DNA from: CSP1-1 sp035620615
GTDB taxonomy: Archaea > Thermoproteota > Nitrososphaeria > Nitrososphaerales > Nitrosopumilaceae
Assembly: GCA_035620615.1 (NCBI GenBank)
Contig: DASPGM010000010.1
Span: 124,001-188,000, forward strand
DNA length: 64,000 nucleotides
Direction: 5' to 3'
Part shown: in pieces, positions 42,663 to 51,371 of the stretch
Layout of the letters: the number at the start of each line of letters is the position of its first letter
Numbering within the stretch: the stretch's first letter is position 1
Program-made: the position numbers and the translations under genes
Notes under the pieces: model-generated
Database searches by the model: none
Seen by the model: only the letters and a program-made list of their open reading frames with translations
What the model was told of the DNA's origin: nothing

Positions 42663-44576
42663 ATGTCAGAAATACAAATAGATAAAATTGGATTAAAAGT
42701 AGGTCTTGAAATTCATCAACAGTTATCGACTGGTAAAAAATTATTTTGTAATTGTTCCCAATTGGAAACAAATGAATTTACATCAAAATTTGACCGTAAA
42801 TTACGTATAACAAAAAGCGAATTAGGAGAATATGATCCTGCAGCAATATTTGAAAATATGAAATCTAAGAAAATAATATACTATTCTAATCCAAAAAGTA
42901 GTTGTCTTGTAGAACATGATGAAGAGCCTCCCCATGATCTTGATATAGATGCAAAAAATATTGCATTACTAATTGCTAGCTCGCTTAAATCAAATATTTT
43001 TAGTGAAATTTATCCTATGAGAAAGATGGTAATTGATGGTTCCAATACTTCTGGTTTTCAGAGAACTATGATAATTTCTCAAGGGGGTTTTATTGAAGTG
43101 GAGGGAAAAAATATAGGAGTACAATCAATTTGTCTTGAAGAAGATGCTGCAAAATTATTAGCAGATAGGGAAACAGAGAGAGACTATAGCCTTGAACGAT
43201 TGGGCATCCCGCTTATTGAGATTGCATTAGAGCCTGTTAGTGCTAATGGGTCAGAGATGAGAAAAATTGCACTTGCAATGGGAAGACTGTTACGAGCTAC
43301 AAAAAAGGTTACTAGAGGATTAGGATCCATTAGACAAGACGTTAATGTTTCTATTAGTGGAGGAGGAGTAGTTGAAGTAAAAGGAGTACAACAGCTAGAT
43401 CAGCTTGAAAAAGTTGTAGAATATGAAGCAAAGAGGCAACATGGTCTCCAATTAATTGCAGAAAAAATAAAAAAATTAAAACTTGAAAAAATTTCAAGAA
43501 AGGAAGATGTTTTTGATGTAACAGAATTTATGAAAAATTGTAAATCAAAAATAATACAAAAAGCCTTAAAAAATAAATCTGTAATCAAAGTAATAAAAAT
43601 AAAAAATTTTTCTGGAATGTTTAATTATTCGCCTTATGAAAACATTAGACTGGGAAAAGAAATTGGTCAGCTAGTTAGATTTTTTGGAATTGGTGGGGTT
43701 TTTCATTCTGATGAACTTCCCAATTATGGGATAGATGATTTAGAAATTCAAAAAATAAACAAATTATTAGATAATGATGAAAATGATAGCTTCATAATAA
43801 TTGCAGGAGAAAATTCAAAAATTGATTTTGCAATAAATTCAATAATAAATAGAATTGAACAATCAATACAAGGTGTTCCTGCCGAAACTAGATTAGCAAC
43901 ACAACTTGGAGAAACAGTGTATCTTAGACCTAAGCCAGGTGCCTCAAGAATGTATCCAGAGACTGATATACCACCTATCAAAGTAACTAAAGACGAAATC
44001 GATATTGCAAAAAAAAATATTCCCAAGTCGTGGGATGAATCCATATTAATTCTTCAAAAAAAGTATGAACTTAAGCCACAGTTAGCTCAACAAATTTTTG
44101 ATTCTGAATATTTGGAAATATTTGAAAAAATTTGTGCAGATAAAAAAAGCTCCCCAAATTTTGTGGCATCAGTTCTTTGTTCAACGATAACAAATCTAGA
44201 AAGACAGAATCTTGATACAAGTTTATTAAAATCAGAAGAAATTATAAAATCTTTCGAATTTCTTAATCAAGGTAAAATTACAAAAGAATCAATAGAAATT
44301 ATTTTTGAGCAATTGATGTCAGGAAAAACCCAAACAGTTGAAGAAGCAATTCAAAAAACATCAATGGTTTCTTTAAGTGAGGTTGAATTGATGGATATTT
44401 GTAAAGCAGTAATTATTGAAAATTCTTCCATAATTGATTCCCAAGAACTCCGGGCAATTGGGCCTTTAATGGGGATTGTAATGAAAAATACACGCGGTAA
44501 AGCTTCCGGTGAAAAAATAAACCAATTGTTACAAAAAATGATTAAGGAGTATCTTAACAATAAAAAACAAAAATAA
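42663..44576 (+). CDS. gatE: Glu-tRNA(Gln) amidotransferase subunit E
   Basis: 637 residues, cradle and kinase subunit. GatB-like N-terminal domain (GLKVGLEIHQQLSTGKKLFC), the SSCLVEHDEEPP segment, IPLIEIALEPV and GLGSIRQDVNVSI; a GAD-like insertion (about 280-400); LRPKPGASRMYPETDIPPI; a C-terminal helical/YqeY-type tail. A G-rich stretch (gggggat at 42651-42657) lies before the ATG and may act as a weak ribosome-binding site. Confidence 0.95.
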   Translation: MSEIQIDKIGLKVGLEIHQQLSTGKKLFCNCSQLETNEFTSKFDRKLRITKSELGEYDPAAIFENMKSKKIIYYSNPKSSCLVEHDEEPPHDLDIDAKNIALLIASSLKSNIFSEIYPMRKMVIDGSNTSGFQRTMIISQGGFIEVEGKNIGVQSICLEEDAAKLLADRETERDYSLERLGIPLIEIALEPVSANGSEMRKIALAMGRLLRATKKVTRGLGSIRQDVNVSISGGGVVEVKGVQQLDQLEKVVEYEAKRQHGLQLIAEKIKKLKLEKISRKEDVFDVTEFMKNCKSKIIQKALKNKSVIKVIKIKNFSGMFNYSPYENIRLGKEIGQLVRFFGIGGVFHSDELPNYGIDDLEIQKINKLLDNDENDSFIIIAGENSKIDFAINSIINRIEQSIQGVPAETRLATQLGETVYLRPKPGASRMYPETDIPPIKVTKDEIDIAKKNIPKSWDESILILQKKYELKPQLAQQIFDSEYLEIFEKICADKKSSPNFVASVLCSTITNLERQNLDTSLLKSEEIIKSFEFLNQGKITKESIEIIFEQLMSGKTQTVEEAIQKTSMVSLSEVELMDICKAVIIENSSIIDSQELRAIGPLMGIVMKNTRGKASGEKINQLLQKMIKEYLNNKKQK

Positions 44577-44618
44577 TGAGTGGGATTTTAAACACTAAAT
44601 GTCGTTAGGAATTGAGAT

Positions 44619-44879
44619 TTAGTCTTCAATTTTTCTTCTACCAGTTCCTCGTCCCATTGAAACCCATCTACCTTTACCAGTTGGTCTTCCAGATGTGTCT
44701 GCAATATCACCGAGTTTAATTTTTTTAGTGCCACGTCCCATTGAGACATACACGTCTTTGGCGGCATCTTTTCGTTTTTTCTGAAGATCTGCATAATCTT
44801 TTCCAGTCCAATTATCTGCTTCTTTTTCAGATACTCTTCTGGATGTACCTCTGCCACCCACTCGTACTACTTTACCCAT
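44619..44879 (-). CDS. Small basic protein with repeated VSMGRGT motif
   Basis: 86 residues, very basic. Direct repeat VSMGRGT at 45-51 and 73-79, each followed by Lys/Arg, with a related VGGRGTSRR at 7-15. Gly/Arg-rich segments suggest nucleic-acid binding. Two frames are open here; this one is chosen because it has the repeat and a TATA-like TTTAAACG (minus strand, 44901-44908) about 25 bp before the ATG. Family not recognised. Convergent with gatE, 42 bp apart. Confidence 0.6.
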   Translation of the reverse strand: MGKVVRVGGRGTSRRVSEKEADNWTGKDYADLQKKRKDAAKDVYVSMGRGTKKIKLGDIADTSGRPTGKGRWVSMGRGTGRRKIED

Positions 44880-44941
44880 AATACACTTACAATTTACTAT
44901 CGTTTAAAGTTGTTCTTTTTCCATTTAGATATAAAAATTAA

Positions 44942-45026
44942 TGCGGGAAGTGGGATTCGAACCCACGAACTCCTAGGAGATAAGGATCTGAACCTTACGC
45001 CGTTGACCAGGCTTGGCAACTCCCGC
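44942..45026 (-). tRNA. tRNA-Leu (anticodon CAG)
   Basis: Class II tRNA on the minus strand: acceptor GCGGGAG/TTCCCGC, discriminator A, D stem GCC/GGC, anticodon stem TAAGG/CCTTA with loop TTCAGAT (CAG), a long variable arm (TCTCCTAGGAGTTC), T stem GTGGG/CCCAC with loop TTCGAAT. No intron. Confidence 0.95.
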
Positions 45027-45112
45027 ACCGTAGATTTAGAGGTCTGAAATAAGTTTCTTTATTGAAATAAAATGAAATACAAACATAACTGAGACTGAAA
45101 ATAGTAGGAATA

Positions 45113-45295
45113 TTGGAATTTAGAGAGATTTATTGTAACAATTGTAAAAAGATTCTTGGTCGGTACAATGTAAAATTCTATCCAGAATCAAAAATTGCAG
45201 ATTTGATTAAAGATAATCATGCATTTCATGTAAGGCAAGGTCATCATTTAGATATACGAAAAGTCGATAAAAATAAGGAATTCAAAAAAATCTAA
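45113..45295 (+). CDS. Small zinc-finger-like hypothetical protein
   Basis: 60 residues from TTG 45113: EIYCNNCKKILGRYNVKFY with one CxxC, then FHVRQGHHLDIRKV with Arg and three His. A CCHH zinc site is plausible. Similar small proteins exist in this lineage as far as I recall, but no function is known. Convergent with dnaJ, 23 bp apart. Confidence 0.6.
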   Translation: MEFREIYCNNCKKILGRYNVKFYPESKIADLIKDNHAFHVRQGHHLDIRKVDKNKEFKKI

Positions 45296-45318
45296 ATTTT
45301 TAGTGTGAAATAATTTTT

Positions 45319-46413
45319 TTAATCTAAAGTTTTTCCAAATTCTTGTAGAAGATTTTTTTGATTTTTAGAAAGTTTCTTAGGGATATCTATAACTAATCTC
45401 ACGTATTGATCTCCGCGTCCCCTAGAATTAATTTTGGGTAATCCTTTTCCTTTTAATTTGATAATTGTATTTGGTTGACTGCCTTCTTCAATAGTGATTT
45501 TTTCAATTCCATCTAAAGTTGGAACCTCGATATTTTTCCCAAGAATTGCATCTATTACACTAATTTTTCTGTCGTAAAAAATGTCTCCACCATCTCTTTT
45601 AAATTCGGAATGAGGTAAAACACGAATGCGAACAATAAGATCTCCATTAATTCCATCTGAGACCAATTCACCTTCACCTGGAATTGTGTAATCACCAGTA
45701 TCAATACCAGGAGGAATATCAAAAGGTAAATGTCTAATTCCTTTTGTCACTCCTTTTCCTTTACAGTTGTTACATGGTTTTTCAATAATTTGTCCCTGGC
45801 CATGACATGAAGAACATGGTGCGACAGTAACAAAAGATGCAAATCCCATTTTTCTTGTTTGCCTAACCTGACCTTGACCATTACAGGTTTTACATGTTTT
45901 TGGGGAAGAACCAGGTGCCGATCCAGAACCATTACATGATACACATTCTACATCTTTGTGAAGATCAATTTCCATGTGTTTACCATGAAAAACATCCTCA
46001 AGGGTAATGGAAGTTTCATAGAGTAAGTCTGCACCTTTTTGTCGTCTAAATCCTCCAAATCCTCCACCTCTACCCAAAAGTGATTCAAAAATTGATTCAA
46101 ATCCTCCACCTCTACCAAAAAGATCACTAAATACATCATCAAAGTTACCACTAGCACCTTTGAAAATATCTTCTGTACTATATTTCCCATCTACTCCAGC
46201 GTGTCCGTATTGATCATAGATTTTTCTTTTTTCAGTATCAGATAATACTGCATAGGCCTCTGATATTTCCTTGAAATGTTCTGCAGCTTCTGGAGTTTTG
46301 TTTCTATCTGGATGAAATTTCAAAGCAAGTTTACGGTATTGTGATTTAATTTCATTACCCGGAGCTGTTTTTGAAACTCCTAGAACTTCGTAATAATCAC
46401 GTTTGGAACTCAT
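45319..46413 (-). CDS. dnaJ: DnaJ (Hsp40) co-chaperone
   Basis: 364 residues, type I. J domain with the HPD motif (KFHPDRN), Gly/Phe-rich linker (GRGGGFESIFESLLGRGGGF), four CxxCxGxG zinc repeats (CVSCNGSG, CKTCNGQG, CSSCHGQG, CNNCKGKG), and a beta-sandwich client domain. It delivers substrates to DnaK and stimulates its ATPase. Last gene of grpE-dnaK-dnaJ, with 34 bp after dnaK. Confidence 0.96.
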   Translation of the reverse strand: MSSKRDYYEVLGVSKTAPGNEIKSQYRKLALKFHPDRNKTPEAAEHFKEISEAYAVLSDTEKRKIYDQYGHAGVDGKYSTEDIFKGASGNFDDVFSDLFGRGGGFESIFESLLGRGGGFGGFRRQKGADLLYETSITLEDVFHGKHMEIDLHKDVECVSCNGSGSAPGSSPKTCKTCNGQGQVRQTRKMGFASFVTVAPCSSCHGQGQIIEKPCNNCKGKGVTKGIRHLPFDIPPGIDTGDYTIPGEGELVSDGINGDLIVRIRVLPHSEFKRDGGDIFYDRKISVIDAILGKNIEVPTLDGIEKITIEEGSQPNTIIKLKGKGLPKINSRGRGDQYVRLVIDIPKKLSKNQKNLLQEFGKTLD

Positions 46414-46447
46414 GTATATCGTAATAATTTCAGGGAGTATAAATTAT

Positions 46448-48310
46448 CTAATTTGTTTTATTTTCTTTTGAAGTTTCTTCATTTAATGTAGAATCAGATT
46501 TTTGTTCTTCATCAGGCTTTTTGTCTTCTTTTTGTTGCTCTGTGCCTGGAGAAGCAGCAGCATTTTTGTAGAGTTCGGTAGTTATTTCATTGACTAAGGA
46601 TTTTAGAGCATCCAATTTAGTTTTGATCTGGTCAGCATCTTTGTTAAGAACTTCTTTTAGTTCTTTTATTGCGTCTGTAATTTTTATACCCTTTTCTTGT
46701 GAGATTTTATCTTTAAGATCATGATTTACTAGTTTTTCAGTGGTATAGATGAAACTTTCAGCTTCATTTTTGATATCTATAGCTGCTTTCTTCTTTTTGT
46801 CTTCATCAGCAAATTTTTCTGCATCTTGTTTTAATTTTTCAATCTCATCTTTTGATAATTTTGTTCCTGCTTCAATTGTAATCTTTGCCTCTTTTTTGGT
46901 GCCAAGATCTGTTGCAGTTACATTAAGAATTCCATTTGCGTCAATGTCAAATTTCACATCAATTTGTGGAACCCCTCTGGGAGCAGGTGGCAAATCAGTT
47001 AGGTTGAAGCTTCCAAGAGAAACGTTATCAGCTGCCATTGGTCTTTCTCCTTGTACGACATGAATAGTAACAGCAGTTTGACTATCTGCAGCAGTAGTGA
47101 ACACTTTACTTTTTGAAGTAGGAATAGTAGTATTTCTTTCAATTAATGGTTCTCTAACACCCCCAAGAGTTTCAATGCCTAGAGTTAATGGAGTTACGTC
47201 AAGTAGTACTATGTCACTTGTTACATCACCAGCAATGATTCCTGCTTGAATTGCTGCACCCATTGCAACAGCCTCCATTGGGTCAACACCAGATTCTGCC
47301 TCTTTACCTATTAGTGAACTGATAAATTTTCTAACCAAAGGTATTCGAGTTGGTCCTCCAATTAGTACAATCTTTGAGATATCAGACGCAGATAGTTTAG
47401 CATCTTCTAATGCTTTTTCAACTGATGGCTTACATCTTTCTACAATTGAATTAATCAAGCCTTCAAATTTTGCCCTAGTTAGTTTAATTTCAAGATTTTT
47501 TGTTCCAGATGATGGATCATGAAAAATAAAAGGCAGATTAATGTCAGTTTCCATCACAGTTGATAACTCAATCTTTGCCTTTTCTGAGGCCTCTCTGATT
47601 CGTGTCATGGCCGTACTATCTTTGGTAAGGTCAATGCCAGTTTGTTTTCTAAAATCATCAACAACATAATCAGAAATTACTTTATCCATATCCGTGCCCC
47701 CCAATAGAGTATCACCAGAGGTACTCATAACTTCAAAAACTCCACCTCCCATTTCCATTATAGTTACATCTAAGGTACCCCCACCAAAATCAAAAACTAA
47801 AATTTTCATTTCCTCCTTTGATTTATCAAGTCCAAATGCCAGTGAAGCAGCAGTTGGTTCGTTTATTATCCTTACAACATCTAAGCCCGCAATTGTACCT
47901 GCATCCTTTGTTGCTTGGCGTTGATTATCATCAAAATATGCAGGAACAGTAATTACGGCTTTTTCTATCTTTTCACCTAGAAATGCTTCGGCATCTTTTT
48001 TTATTTTTTGTAAAATAAAAGCCGAAATTTGTTGAGGTTTGTATTCTTTACCTTGAAGTTTAAAGACATGATCGGTTCCCATTTTTCTTTTGGCAGCTAC
48101 TATAGTATTATTGGGATTTGTTATGGCTTGACGTCTGGCTGGCTCTCCAACAATTAGATCACCGTCCTTACTAATAGCGACATAAGAGGGGAATGCTTTA
48201 CCGCCAATGGTAGTTCCCTCTGCTGCTGGAATAAGCGTAGGTTTACCTCCCATCATTACTGCAGCAGCTGAATTACTTGTTCCTAAATCAATTCCAATTA
48301 TTTTAGCCAT
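46448..48310 (-). CDS. dnaK: DnaK (Hsp70) chaperone
   Basis: About 620 residues. ATPase motifs IIGIDLGTSNSA, AVITVPAYFDDNQRQATKDAG, INEPTAASLAFG, VFDFGGGTLDVT and VLIGGPTRIP; substrate domain DVTPLTLGIET; a C-terminal lid with a Lys/Asp/Glu-rich tail. It starts at ATG 48310, which overlaps the grpE stop; a GTG at 48319 would add three residues. Bacterial in type: Hsp70 systems in mesophilic Archaea are usually explained by transfer from Bacteria. Confidence 0.97.
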   Translation of the reverse strand: MAKIIGIDLGTSNSAAAVMMGGKPTLIPAAEGTTIGGKAFPSYVAISKDGDLIVGEPARRQAITNPNNTIVAAKRKMGTDHVFKLQGKEYKPQQISAFILQKIKKDAEAFLGEKIEKAVITVPAYFDDNQRQATKDAGTIAGLDVVRIINEPTAASLAFGLDKSKEEMKILVFDFGGGTLDVTIMEMGGGVFEVMSTSGDTLLGGTDMDKVISDYVVDDFRKQTGIDLTKDSTAMTRIREASEKAKIELSTVMETDINLPFIFHDPSSGTKNLEIKLTRAKFEGLINSIVERCKPSVEKALEDAKLSASDISKIVLIGGPTRIPLVRKFISSLIGKEAESGVDPMEAVAMGAAIQAGIIAGDVTSDIVLLDVTPLTLGIETLGGVREPLIERNTTIPTSKSKVFTTAADSQTAVTIHVVQGERPMAADNVSLGSFNLTDLPPAPRGVPQIDVKFDIDANGILNVTATDLGTKKEAKITIEAGTKLSKDEIEKLKQDAEKFADEDKKKKAAIDIKNEAESFIYTTEKLVNHDLKDKISQEKGIKITDAIKELKEVLNKDADQIKTKLDALKSLVNEITTELYKNAAASPGTEQQKEDKKPDEEQKSDSTLNEETSKENKTN

Positions 48311-48896
48311 TTTGTTCACCGTTTGAATTATCCAATTTTGATTTTTTTGATATTTCTACTATGGTTGGCCTAATTATTCTATTGTGAGAAATATATCCTT
48401 TCCTGATTTCTTTTGTTATAGTATCATCATCAAGTGAAGGATCTTCTACAATAGATACAGCCTCATGAAATTTTGGATTAAAAATTTCTCCAAGTGCATT
48501 AATTGGAGTAACTCCATATTCAGATAGTAGAGCATTCATATTTTTTAAAATTGATTCCAAGCCTGAAACATCAATTTTTTCATCTTTAAGAATTTTTTTT
48601 GCTAGAATAAAATCATCATATATTGAGAGAAAACTTAGCATAAATTTATCAATTTTTAAATTAACTCCATTTTCAATATCTAATTTTGATTTACGTTCCA
48701 AATTTTGAAAGTCGGCAAGTGCATGTTTTAATTTTTCTTGATATTCTTCGAGTTTTTGTTCTTGCATTGTTAATTTTTTTTCATATTCAGATATTATTAA
48801 TTCATTTTCTATTTCTTCATTAGTTTTATTTTCAAATTCTTCTTCAGTAGGATTAGAATTCTTGGATTTTGAATTCTGTTGATTGTTTTCTGACAA
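48303..48896 (-). CDS. grpE: GrpE nucleotide-exchange factor
   Basis: 197 residues. N-terminal charged region, long coiled coil (EKKLTMQEQKLEEYQEKLKH, LADFQNLERKSK) and the C-terminal beta domain (GVTPINALGEIFNPKFHEAVSIV, IRKGYISHNRIIRPTIVEIS). It resets DnaK by releasing ADP. First gene of the operon; its stop overlaps the dnaK start. Confidence 0.93.
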   Translation of the reverse strand: MSENNQQNSKSKNSNPTEEEFENKTNEEIENELIISEYEKKLTMQEQKLEEYQEKLKHALADFQNLERKSKLDIENGVNLKIDKFMLSFLSIYDDFILAKKILKDEKIDVSGLESILKNMNALLSEYGVTPINALGEIFNPKFHEAVSIVEDPSLDDDTITKEIRKGYISHNRIIRPTIVEISKKSKLDNSNGEQNG

Positions 48897-48932
48897 ATCG
48901 AAAGTTTTTTTCCTCTTAGGGTTATTTTATTT

Positions 48933-50099
48933 TTATCGTATTATCTCACATAATGGATTTGTTTTAATCATGATGAGATCGGCTTCTTTTTTCTTTTTCA
49001 TGATGTTTTCGTAATCGTATTTAGAACAAACAACCACTACTGTGGTTTTATCACTATGAAACAAGTCATAATTAGGACCTTCAAAGGCTTCAACATCGCC
49101 AATATAATCCCGTAACTTTAGAGTAAGATTTTGAAGCATTTCAATTTTATCTCCTCTCATAGCATGTTGGTCCAGTGTCCAAGATAGTGCAATTTTAGTT
49201 CGACTCGCCTTTAAATCATTTTTCTTTAATGTAGATCTAATTTCATCTATTAATCGTTTAATGTAACCATCAATTCCCTTGATGCTACCATTAACCAAAT
49301 ACATTAGAGTATTTGCACCCTCAATGGAAGTTCCTAAAGATCGGAGATCATATAGACTATTAATCATATCATCTAAGAAAATATCATTAAATGTATCTGA
49401 CGTTAAATCAGATTTAGTTTTATCATCTAAAGCAAATTTACACACTTCGAGCACACTACATAATCCTGAAAATCTTGAAAGGATGTTTATTGCGTGAAAA
49501 TGTTCAGAAGAAGAAATTCCTACAAATTTTTTTTCTTTTTTTCCACTTGATAACAATTCAGAAAGTGTTTCATCCATTTTGCTATTAAAAGAACCAATTA
49601 CGTTGGGATCTTGAGTTGGATCAGATAGTGGATAATAGTAATATGAAATTGATTTTCCAACTTCTAATCCGGTAACATGTTCAAGCAGAGAAATATTTTC
49701 ATTATTTCCTCCAAATCCAGTACCTAGATTGTAAATGACAGAACTACCTTTCTTTAATTGACTGGTTGCATCTTTAAATTTTGAATGAACTTCAGTTTTT
49801 GTATCTTGACCTGTTTTTCTGATTCGTGGAGTAAAAAATAGATATTTTGCTTTTGATAAAGCTACATCAATTGGCTCCATTGGTAATAGAGGTTCATCAT
49901 CCTTGAAAGAAGAAACATTCGGGTATGTTTTTGCAATATCTGCTTTAATGGTTATAGCAGATGGCGTAGTTTCATCTATAATTTGGACATCTGCGCCTTT
50001 AATTGCCATCTGGCAGGCAAGCGAATAACCTTCAGTACTTAGACCATAAACAACAACTTTAGCTCCCCCCATTTCATTTGAGCTAGGCAAATAACCCAA
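48933..50099 (-). CDS. Rossmann-fold protein related to nucleotide-sugar dehydrogenases
   Basis: 388 residues. KVVVYGLSTEGYSLACQMAIKGADVQIID is an NAD-type Rossmann start with a degenerate glycine motif (GxSxEG). Later SVIYNLGTGFGGNNENISLLEHVTG and ISYYYYPL align loosely with the dehydrogenase active-site region, but the GGxCxP catalytic Cys motif is not seen, so the oxidation step is probably lost or different. The start is ATG 50099 or an internal ATG at 50072. It is divergent from the DUF354 gene with 38 bp between starts, suggesting joint control. Function not established. Confidence 0.55.
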   Translation of the reverse strand: MGYLPSSNEMGGAKVVVYGLSTEGYSLACQMAIKGADVQIIDETTPSAITIKADIAKTYPNVSSFKDDEPLLPMEPIDVALSKAKYLFFTPRIRKTGQDTKTEVHSKFKDATSQLKKGSSVIYNLGTGFGGNNENISLLEHVTGLEVGKSISYYYYPLSDPTQDPNVIGSFNSKMDETLSELLSSGKKEKKFVGISSSEHFHAINILSRFSGLCSVLEVCKFALDDKTKSDLTSDTFNDIFLDDMINSLYDLRSLGTSIEGANTLMYLVNGSIKGIDGYIKRLIDEIRSTLKKNDLKASRTKIALSWTLDQHAMRGDKIEMLQNLTLKLRDYIGDVEAFEGPNYDLFHSDKTTVVVVCSKYDYENIMKKKKEADLIMIKTNPLCEIIR

Positions 50100-50137
50100 G
50101 AAAAACTTATTGACCTTCCAAATTCAATGAAAAATAC

Positions 50138-51172
50138 TTGAAAATTTGGTTTGATGTACTTACTCCAAAGCAAATACTGTTTTTTGAACCTATGATAAGA
50201 CGGTTTCAAAAAAATCATCATGTGATATGTACGTCTAGGGATTATCGGGAAGTAAGTAAACTAGCAAAATTAAGAAAATTGAACCTCGTATTTGTAGGAA
50301 AACACGGAGGGGGTGAAAAATATGATAAACTAAATGCTAGTACTACTAGAATTAGTAAACTTGCAAAAATCATTAAAAATCATTCTCCCGATATTACAGT
50401 TAGTTTTTGTTCTCCTGAGGCATCAAGAGTTGCTTTTGGATTAGGGATAAGACATATTGCTTTTTCAGATTCGCCACATGCTGAGGCAGTAATGAGATTA
50501 TCAATTCCTCTTGTTCAAAAATTAATAATCCCATGGGTGATCCCAAAAAAAGAATTTTTAAAATTTGGAATAGATAAAAAAGATATTTTACACTATAAAG
50601 GCATAGATGCTGCAACAATTGTAAAAAGAAGTTTTGATAAAAAAATTAAAGTTCCAATTAATAGTAAAAAGAAAACCATTTTAATTAGAACAGAAGAGGA
50701 TCAGGCAGCCTACTCTACTAAAAATTCAAAAAAAACTATAATGATTATCAAAAATATTGTCAAAGAATTTGGTAGTGAAAATATTTTAGTTCTTGGAAGA
50801 TATGATTCACAGATACAATTCCTTAATCTAACATTTAGAAAAAATATAAAAATTTTAAATAAAGTAGTTGATGGAAAGACGCTATTATTAACAACAGATG
50901 TTTTTGTTGGTTCAGGAGGAACAATGACTGCAGAAGCTGCATTACTTGGAGTTCCTACAATTTCTTATAATGCAGTACCAAATTTGATAGAAAGTTATCT
51001 TGTAAAGAATAAACTTGTTAAGAGAGAGACCAATCCTAAAAAACTAGTTAAAACATTAGGAAAAATCCTTTACTCTTCTAACATCAATGATAAAAAAAGG
51101 GCAAAAAAGGTGTTAAACTCTATGGAAGATCCTTATACCAAACTTGTAAAAGCAATTTCATCATCAATTTAG
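50138..51172 (+). CDS. DUF354-family, glycosyltransferase-like protein
   Basis: 344 residues with the GT-B look of DUF354/predicted glycosyltransferases: KIWFDVLTPKQILFFEPMI, VGKHGGGEKYDKL, TVSFCSPEASRVAFGLG, FSDSPHAEAV, ILVLGRYDSQIQFL, FVGSGGTMTAEAALLGVPTISYN. The last motif is the acceptor/donor loop of the superfamily. No signal peptide. TTG start at 50138. Divergent from the dehydrogenase-like gene; substrate unknown. Confidence 0.78.
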   Translation: MKIWFDVLTPKQILFFEPMIRRFQKNHHVICTSRDYREVSKLAKLRKLNLVFVGKHGGGEKYDKLNASTTRISKLAKIIKNHSPDITVSFCSPEASRVAFGLGIRHIAFSDSPHAEAVMRLSIPLVQKLIIPWVIPKKEFLKFGIDKKDILHYKGIDAATIVKRSFDKKIKVPINSKKKTILIRTEEDQAAYSTKNSKKTIMIIKNIVKEFGSENILVLGRYDSQIQFLNLTFRKNIKILNKVVDGKTLLLTTDVFVGSGGTMTAEAALLGVPTISYNAVPNLIESYLVKNKLVKRETNPKKLVKTLGKILYSSNINDKKRAKKVLNSMEDPYTKLVKAISSSI

Positions 51173-51260
51173 TTCTAAAATTCAGTTTTTTCGCGATTAG
51201 ATTACATTAATGAAATAGAAAATAACATTAAGGGACATTTAACTTAAAATCTCGTCCGGC

Positions 51261-51351
51261 AGCCCGGTAGAGGATTTATTCCACCGAATGTAGTGGTCAA
51301 GCATAGGGGCCTTTGGAGCCCTTGACCCCAGTTCGAATCTGGGCCGGGCTA
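51261..51351 (+). tRNA. tRNA-Gln (anticodon TTG) with an 18-nt intron between positions 9 and 10
   Basis: Exons: AGCCCGG acceptor with CCGGGCT plus A discriminator, D stem ATGT/GCAT (D loop AGTGGTCAA), anticodon loop CTTTGGA (TTG), T stem CCCAG/CTGGG with TTCGAAT. The 73-nt mature tRNA is interrupted at 51270-51287. A relaxed bulge-helix-bulge can be drawn: central helix CGGT/ACCG, bulges AGA (51269-51271) and AAT (51287-51289), inner helix GGA/TCC. Cutting one base into each bulge restores TA-ATGT. This is a non-canonical intron site, not the usual 37/38. Confidence 0.9.
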
Positions 51352-51371
51352 CTTTTTTTCTTAATGATTAA

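Noticed and set aside
44588..44857. Alternative 89-aa minus-strand frame over the 44619-44879 gene
   Set aside because: It lacks the VSMGRGT repeat, has no promoter at the right distance, and its sequence is that expected of a shifted reading of the basic protein.
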